From: Spongilla lacustris | Lineage: Eukaryota > Porifera > Demospongiae > Spongillida > Spongillidae | DNA length: 64,000 nt | NCBI GenBank assembly: GCA_949361645.1 | Contig: OX442428.1 | Coordinates: 1,440,084 to 1,504,083, forward strand | Direction of reading: 5' to 3' | In this document: piece after piece, positions 58,901 to 64,000 of the stretch | Layout of the letters: the number at the start of each line of letters is the position of its first letter | Position numbering within the stretch: position 1 is the first letter of the stretch | The notes under the pieces: generated by a model | What the model was told of the DNA's origin: nothing | What the model saw: the letters and a program-made list of their open reading frames with translations, nothing else | Databases searched by the model: none | Translations under genes and position numbers: made by a program

Positions 58901-61900
58901 GTGGAGGTGGACATATTTCTTTGATCAGTGAAGGTGGACATACTTCTTAGATTAGTGAAGGTGGGCATACTTCTTTATTCAGTGGAGGTGAATGTCGTGT
59001 TTTAGTTCCTTTTTCGAAGCATGTCTTAGTGGTGTTTGTTTTGCGAGAATCTTCATACTACTATTATCGATTTTATAATATATGTGCACTGCATCTATCA
59101 CTTGTTTTGCCAAAATTGTCTGATTTAGTCTGTGGTTTTGATAGGATTGACAACATCATGGTATTGACAATGTTATGTAATTATTACGTATAATTGTCAT
59201 GTTTCAATGTGATTCATGATACAGAACAAACCCTAATATACATGTATCTTTAAAAGGCTACCGAATTCAGCCAAACCCAATTTCAGCACAGCATCTATCA
59301 CTCATTTTGACAAAATTAACTAACTCACATTCAGTCCTGTAGAGTCTGGGGACACATATTGTCAATGTTATGTTATAACTATGTACAACTAGCATGTATT
59401 AATGAATACAGCATAAACCCTTATAAATACATGTATCCTTAAAATGGCTTCCAAATGGTTTTTGTTTTCTAGCCACACCCACCTCGTGCCCATGCATTCA
59501 CAAATGGGACAGTGAACTTACCACAGTTGCAGTTATTAAGATAATAACCAGTTGGACAGCTGGTGGGACAAGGAGTATCACACAGTGCTCCAGTGTACCC
59601 AGGAGGACATGTGCACACTGATCCACTGCAGGTGCCTCCATTTTGACACTGACATGCTGTGAGGGTTGGAATGTACATGTAAGTTGTAGGTAAGTAATAA
59701 ACATGTCACCAGCTTACTTGTACAAGTGGTCCCTCCATACACCACACTTCCACTGCAATCACATGTACATGTAGCACTTCTCAGCACACCACCATTCTGA
59801 CAGGTCAGACTGCAAGGTACTGTAGGGGGATGGTAGTGACACATTATACAATGATGCAAAGCTGATACACCATCAGGAAGAGACATATGGCACTTATTCA
59901 GTTGAACAGCCCAAATGTTAAATCTATGCTACTGCCATTTTTGGACATATTTACAAAACATTTCCTACCACATGTACATTGTTTAGATATGAAGCTCAAG
60001 GTGTTTACAATGTGCACTGCTTCCTTATCATGCTGCTAGACTCCACAGGATACATGAATTTTGGGTGGAGCTAAGTTATGATCATTACTCTTGTCTATGA
60101 AATTATCTAACGCTGGCAACAGCTTTTTAATTCAGGTAAAGAAGCTCAAAGCAGCAATTAATTATTCCACCATTTCCTTCAATAGATATCCTTCTCTTCC
60201 TAAACAGAACATCGCCTGGCCTTCAAAGCTATAAGAACGTATGGCATGTTGAAGGCATCAAAGAAAATGGAAACCTATTTTACAGATGCTCCCTAACAGC
60301 TCAACTGAGAGAAGGTGTGCCTCCTCTCGATACCAAAGTAGTAAATGTTTCAGGCCCATTTTTCATTATTTTTCTGTCGTCATTACAACAGGGGCAGCTA
60401 CAATCGCCTTCTAAGTATATGGTCAGCTTTCAATGCAGGCTGTTTCATCATGCACTTGTTCACACGTAATTTTATGCCAAGCACAATTGGCAGGCATCAG
60501 AGTGAGGCCTGCTCCCAAACATATTCACTGAAATTCTTTGCAGCATATGTGGTCTAACTGCATGGAGAGTATGCCAACTTAAGAGATGGTGCATGTCTAG
60601 GCTTCTCTAACAACGTTTCTGAGGTGAGCAACATCAGAGAGCAGGCTTGTTAGACTTGCAACCAAAGTCCGAAATCCTTCTGCTATCATCTGATAGAATC
60701 TCAATGGCATAAGCTTATCTGTGACAGGCAAGAAGGATAGCATACATCTTTGATCAGTGCAGGTGGACATATGTGGTATCCTGACCACAGTACCTTGCAG
60801 AAGGTCAATCCAAATCTTGATTGCAGTGTGGATTGTTCTCCATGTTGGTGCAGTGTGACATCATTGTGGTTATATATTTTGTCTGCTCCAGGGGTTTGAG
60901 GATACTACATACTTTTTTGATCAGTAGAGGTAGGCATACTTCTTTGATAGTGGATGTGGACATACATCTTTGCTAATTCCTTTTTTGAAGCCTGTCTTAA
61001 ACATTCTTATCTGCATTTGTGTCGCGTCAGAATCACATAGTACTATTACTGATTTTGTAATACAGGTGCACTGCATCTATCCCTCGTTTGTCAATGGCTC
61101 CCGAATTCTTTACTAGCCACACCCTCCACATGCCCACATATTCACAAATGAGACAGTGAACTTACCACAGTTGCAGTTATTAAGATAATAACCAGATTGA
61201 CAGCTGGTAGGACAAGGAGTCTCACAAAGTGCTCCAGTGTACCCAGGTGGACATGTGCACACTGATCCACTGCAGGTGCCTCCATTTTGACACTGACATG
61301 CTGTGAGGGTTGGAATGTACATGTAAGTTGTAGGTAAGTAATAAACATGTCACCAGCTTACTTGTACAAGAGGTCCCTCCATACACCACACTTCCACTGC
61401 AATCACATGTACATGTAGCACTTCTCAGCACACCACCATTCTGACAGGTCAGGCTGCAAGGTACTGTAGGGGGATGGTAGTGACAGTGGTAAATGCATCA
61501 GACAATGAGATACACCATCAGGAAGGGACATATGGCACTTATTGAACAGCCCAATGTTAAATCTATGCTTGTGACATATTTACAAAACATTCCTATTACA
61601 TGTACATTGTTCAGATATGAAGTCTAAGGTGTTTACAATGTGCACTGCTTCCTTATCATGCAGCTAGACTCCACAGGATACATCTATTTTGGGTGTGGTT
61701 AAGTTATGACCATTGTCATGAGATTGTCCAATGTTGTAAACCATTAATATCTCCATATGGCAATATTGGTCATAAGTTTATTAATTCAGGTAAAGGAGCA
61801 TGAAAGCACCATTTAATTAGTCCACCACTTCCTTCATTAGATATCCTTTACTTCCTAAACAGAACATTGGTGGCCTGCAAAGCGATCGGAACATATGGCA

Positions 61901-63255
61901 TGTTGGCCTGAGACATGTGAAAAGTTGCTCCCTAACAGCTCAAAAGGAGGTGTGGGTGCTCTTGATCAAATGCCGTTTGTAACTAAATGCACCTTTCTGG
62001 CCCACTTTCCCGCTATCCAAGTATAGGCTTGTGTTGTAACTACAACAGGGGCCTTCTAGGTATATGGTCAGCTTTCAATCAGACAATGCAGCACGTTTCA
62101 TAATTTGCACTTGTTCACATGTGATTTTATGTCAAGTGCTATTGGTAAGCATCAAAGATTGAGGCCCGCCCCTCCAACACATTCTTTGCAGCAATATGTG
62201 ATCTAACTGGAGAGTATGCCAACTTAAAAGATGGTGCATGTCTAGGCTTCTCTAAACATCTTTTTGTGGTGACCAACATCAGAGAGCATGTTTACTAGTC
62301 TTGCAAACCACTGCAAAAAGCTATGTCTTTGATCAGTGGAGGTGAAGATACATGTACTTCTTTGATCAGTGGAGGTGAGCATACTTCTTTGATCAGTGGA
62401 GGTGGGAATAATTTACTTTAATAAGTGGAGGTGCACATACTTGATCAGTGAGGTGTTTCTAATTCCTTTTTCGAAGCCTGTCTTAATTGTCATATTCTCC
62501 TTCAAGTACTAGATTATCGATTTTATAATACATGTGCACTGTGTATATTACTTGTTTTGCCAAAATTATCCAGACTTGTAGGGTCTGGGAACACCATCAT
62601 GGTATTTATAATACTATGCTTATAAATACATGTAATAATACTATGCTTATAAATACATGTAATAATACTATGCTTATAAATACATGTAATAATACTATGC
62701 TTATAAATACATGTAATAATACTATGCTTATAAATACATGTAATAATACTATGCTTATAAATACATGTAATAATACTATGCTTATAAATACATGTAATAA
62801 TACTATGCTTATAAATACATGTAATAATACTATGCTTATAAATACATGTAATAATAATAAATACACGTATCCTTAAAATAGCCCCCTCGAATTATTTTCT
62901 AGCCATTACCAACCTTGTGCCCCGCCCATGCATTCACAAATGGGACAGTGAACTTACCACAATTGCAGTTATTAAGGTAAGAACCAGTTGGACAGCTGGT
63001 GGGACAAGGAGTATCACACAGTGCTCCAGTGTACCCAGGAGGACATGTGCACACTGATCCACTGCAGGTGCCTCCATTTTGACACTGACATGCTGTGAGG
63101 GTTGGAATGTACATGTAAGTTGTAGGTAAGTAATAAACATGTCACCAGCTTACTTGTACAAGAGGTCCCTCCATACACCACACTTCCACTGCAATCACAT
63201 GTACATGTAGCACTTCTCAGCACACCACCATTCTGACAGCTTAGGCTGCAAGGTA
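52552..63255 (-). CDS. EGF-repeat extracellular protein, 3' part (continues beyond right edge)
   Basis: Thirteen minus-strand exons join in frame: five two-exon EGF-like units (63154-63255/62958-63092, 61362-61463/61166-61300, 59718-59819/59522-59656, 57687-57788/57491-57625, 55913-56014/55699-55851), then 55464-55565, 52806-52938 and 52552-52750. Every junction up to 52938 is phase 1, so units can be added without shifting frame. The C-terminal exons read WGDGTVSYD and IIHQYP then YSVLVHYC, resembling a PKD fold, and stop at 52552. The protein is probably an extracellular or cell-surface adhesion-type protein. No membrane segment is seen and the 5' end lies outside the window, so its role is unknown. 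Confidence 0.75.
52939..55463. other. Intron of the EGF gene, low complexity
   Basis: It contains poly-G at 52957-52983 and 54881-54904, TG/TA-rich sequence at 54950-55310, and an open frame at 53487-53804 on + without recognised motifs. No exon is called. Confidence 0.5.
55464..56014 (-). CDS. EGF unit 5 plus Cys-rich exon
   Basis: Exon A is 55913-56014. The last exon B (55699-55851) is six codons longer and diverged, reading TGTLCQTIVTTVPPCPSSC then LSACRCG. The following exon 55464-55565 reads NCLQCSSATSCTGCAAGYA, a furin-/TNFR-like Cys-rich repeat. This longer terminal unit is probably the oldest, and the other four look like copies of a younger version. Confidence 0.7.
56015..57490. other. 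Intron between EGF units 4 and 5, duplicated with the units
   Basis: Much of this 1.5 kb, including a C18 run near 56752 and AGCTAGAATCGCCTTCTAGG-type words, recurs between the other units. Whole blocks of about 1.6-2.1 kb were therefore duplicated. Confidence 0.7.
57491..57788 (-). CDS. EGF unit 4
   Basis: Exons 57687-57788 and 57491-57625. Exon A has CNCSGS where the other units have CDCSGS. Confidence 0.75.
58727..58968. repeat. 27-bp minisatellite in an EGF-gene intron
   Basis: About nine copies of a unit containing TTCTTTGATCAGTGGAGGTG plus GACATAC. Short arrays of the same unit occur at 60745-60775, 60915-60960 and 62325-62450 in equivalent introns. Confidence 0.9.
59522..59819 (-). 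CDS. EGF unit 3
   Basis: Exons 59718-59819 and 59522-59656, with PCPTSCPTGYYLNNCNC. Its intron sequence is also nearly identical to that of other units, pointing to recent duplication. Confidence 0.75.
61166..61463 (-). CDS. EGF unit 2
   Basis: Exons 61362-61463 and 61166-61300. Exon B differs from its neighbours at ALCETPCPTSCQSGYYL (Glu for Asp, Gln-Ser for Pro-Thr). Confidence 0.75.
62612..62856. repeat. 27-bp minisatellite ATACTATGCTTATAAATACA
   Basis: Nine almost identical copies; the unit continues TGTAATA. Only a single-copy relative exists in the equivalent introns, so it expanded recently. Confidence 0.95.
62958..63255 (-). CDS. EGF unit 1 (exons A and B)
   Basis: Exon A (63154-63255, 34 codons) carries CQNGGVLRSATCTCDCSGS and GGTSC. 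Exon B (62958-63092, 45 codons) carries CQCQNGGTCSGSVCTCPPGY, a canonical EGF pattern, then CPTSCPTGSYLNNCNC. This is the first unit in the transcript that is visible here; exon A has TLSC-type variation (SLSC). Confidence 0.75.
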
Positions 63256-64000
63256 CTGTAGGGGGATGGTAGTATCAGTGGTAGATGCATCAGACAATAA
63301 TGGAATGCTGATACACCATCAGGAAGGGACATAAGGCACTAATTGAACACTGATCATAAATGTTATTAAGTGTAGGCATGTGCTATATCCGTACATATTT
63401 ACACTAGAATCCTATCAAGATGTGCACTGTTTAGATATTAGTGTTTTGAACTCCCAAGGTGTTTACAATGTGCACTGCTGCTGCTAGACTCCACAGAATA
63501 CATGAATTTTGGGTGGAGCTAAGCTAAGATCATTCAGTACTCTTTTGTTGAAATAGCCATGAGATTGTCTAATACATTAATATTGCAATTCCTTCTCCAT
63601 ATGACAATATTGGTCAGCAATTCATTAATTCAGGTAAAATAGCATCAAAGCCGAAATTATTTCCACCACTTCCTTTAATAGATATCCTTCACATCACATC
63701 AGTAAACCAGCAGAGCCTGATCTACAAAGTAATCAGAAGTTATGGCAAAGAAAGGGGAAACCTATCTTACAGTTGCTCCCTATAGCAGCTCAAAAGGAGG
63801 TGTGCTTTCTCTTGATACCAAGTTAACAAATGATTCCACGATTTGTGACTTATAATACCTTTCTGGCCAAATTTTGTTACTTTCCAAATGATGTTTGGTG
63901 TATTTTGTTACAACAGGGACAGCCACAACCACCGTCCAGGTCGCTGTGTATATGGTCAGCTTTCAATCAGTGCAGGCTATTTCATCATGCCCTTGTGATT
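63256..64000. other. Intron of the EGF gene running to the window edge
   Basis: It resembles the inter-unit introns at 56.1-56.8, 57.9-58.5 and 59.9-60.5 kb, so at least one more EGF unit is expected to the right. Confidence 0.55.

Noticed and set aside
58727..58968. Regular 27-bp repeats that might suggest a CRISPR array
   Set aside because: Units are contiguous with no unique spacers, and the locus is a eukaryotic intron.

Overview
This window is eukaryotic nuclear DNA. Genes are split by short GT-AG introns, most of them phase 1, and microsatellites, minisatellites and DNA-transposon remnants fill much of the rest. The proteins (an animal-type PIG-L, an isovaleryl-CoA dehydrogenase, secreted cystine-knot, EGF-like and PKD-like proteins), the compact introns and the abundance of CATG/ATGCAT words suggest an early-branching marine invertebrate, most likely a sponge. 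That assignment is inference. I see no rRNA, tRNA, CRISPR array or prokaryotic operon.

Layout. 1-0.93 kb is a decayed hAT transposase flanked by clusters of a CCGCGG-centred motif. 3.6-24 kb (copy A) and 29.8-42 kb (copy B) are two diverged copies of one segment in the same orientation. Each holds (i) a small secreted gene on + with two cystine-knot-like modules (10.8-12.6 kb and 33.0-35.7 kb) and (ii) PIG-L on - (19.5-23.4 kb and 36.8-44.4 kb). Only copy B keeps all eight PIG-L exons. Copy A lacks exons 1-2, and in their place stand exons 1-4 of an isovaleryl-CoA dehydrogenase gene (27.5-28.6 kb, -) that has lost its 3' end. The copies differ by clean insertions, which exposes transposons together with their empty sites. 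At 44.6 kb a secreted-protein gene runs on + divergently from PIG-L. From 63.3 kb down to 52.5 kb on - runs a gene with five tandem two-exon EGF-like units, then a Cys-rich exon and a PKD-like C-terminus. Two further - exons at 49.7-51.1 kb encode a domain resembling the inter-alpha-trypsin inhibitor heavy-chain C-terminus.

Most notable system. A 2.1 kb insertion at 6764-8879, absent from copy B, carries frameshifted pieces of a protein resembling the RAG1 N-terminal zinc-finger/RING region. Its ends begin CACAG. The left end has a 12-nt and the right end a 23-nt spacer before a shared ACAG(T/A)AGGT block, which is the architecture of 12- and 23-RSS. It looks like a non-autonomous RAG1-like transposon that moved after the two copies diverged. 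A second system is a family with CATAGATATTAGAC termini and 7-bp target duplications. It is seen once as an 848-bp element that interrupts a coding exon, and twice as terminus-only palindromes that look like excision footprints.
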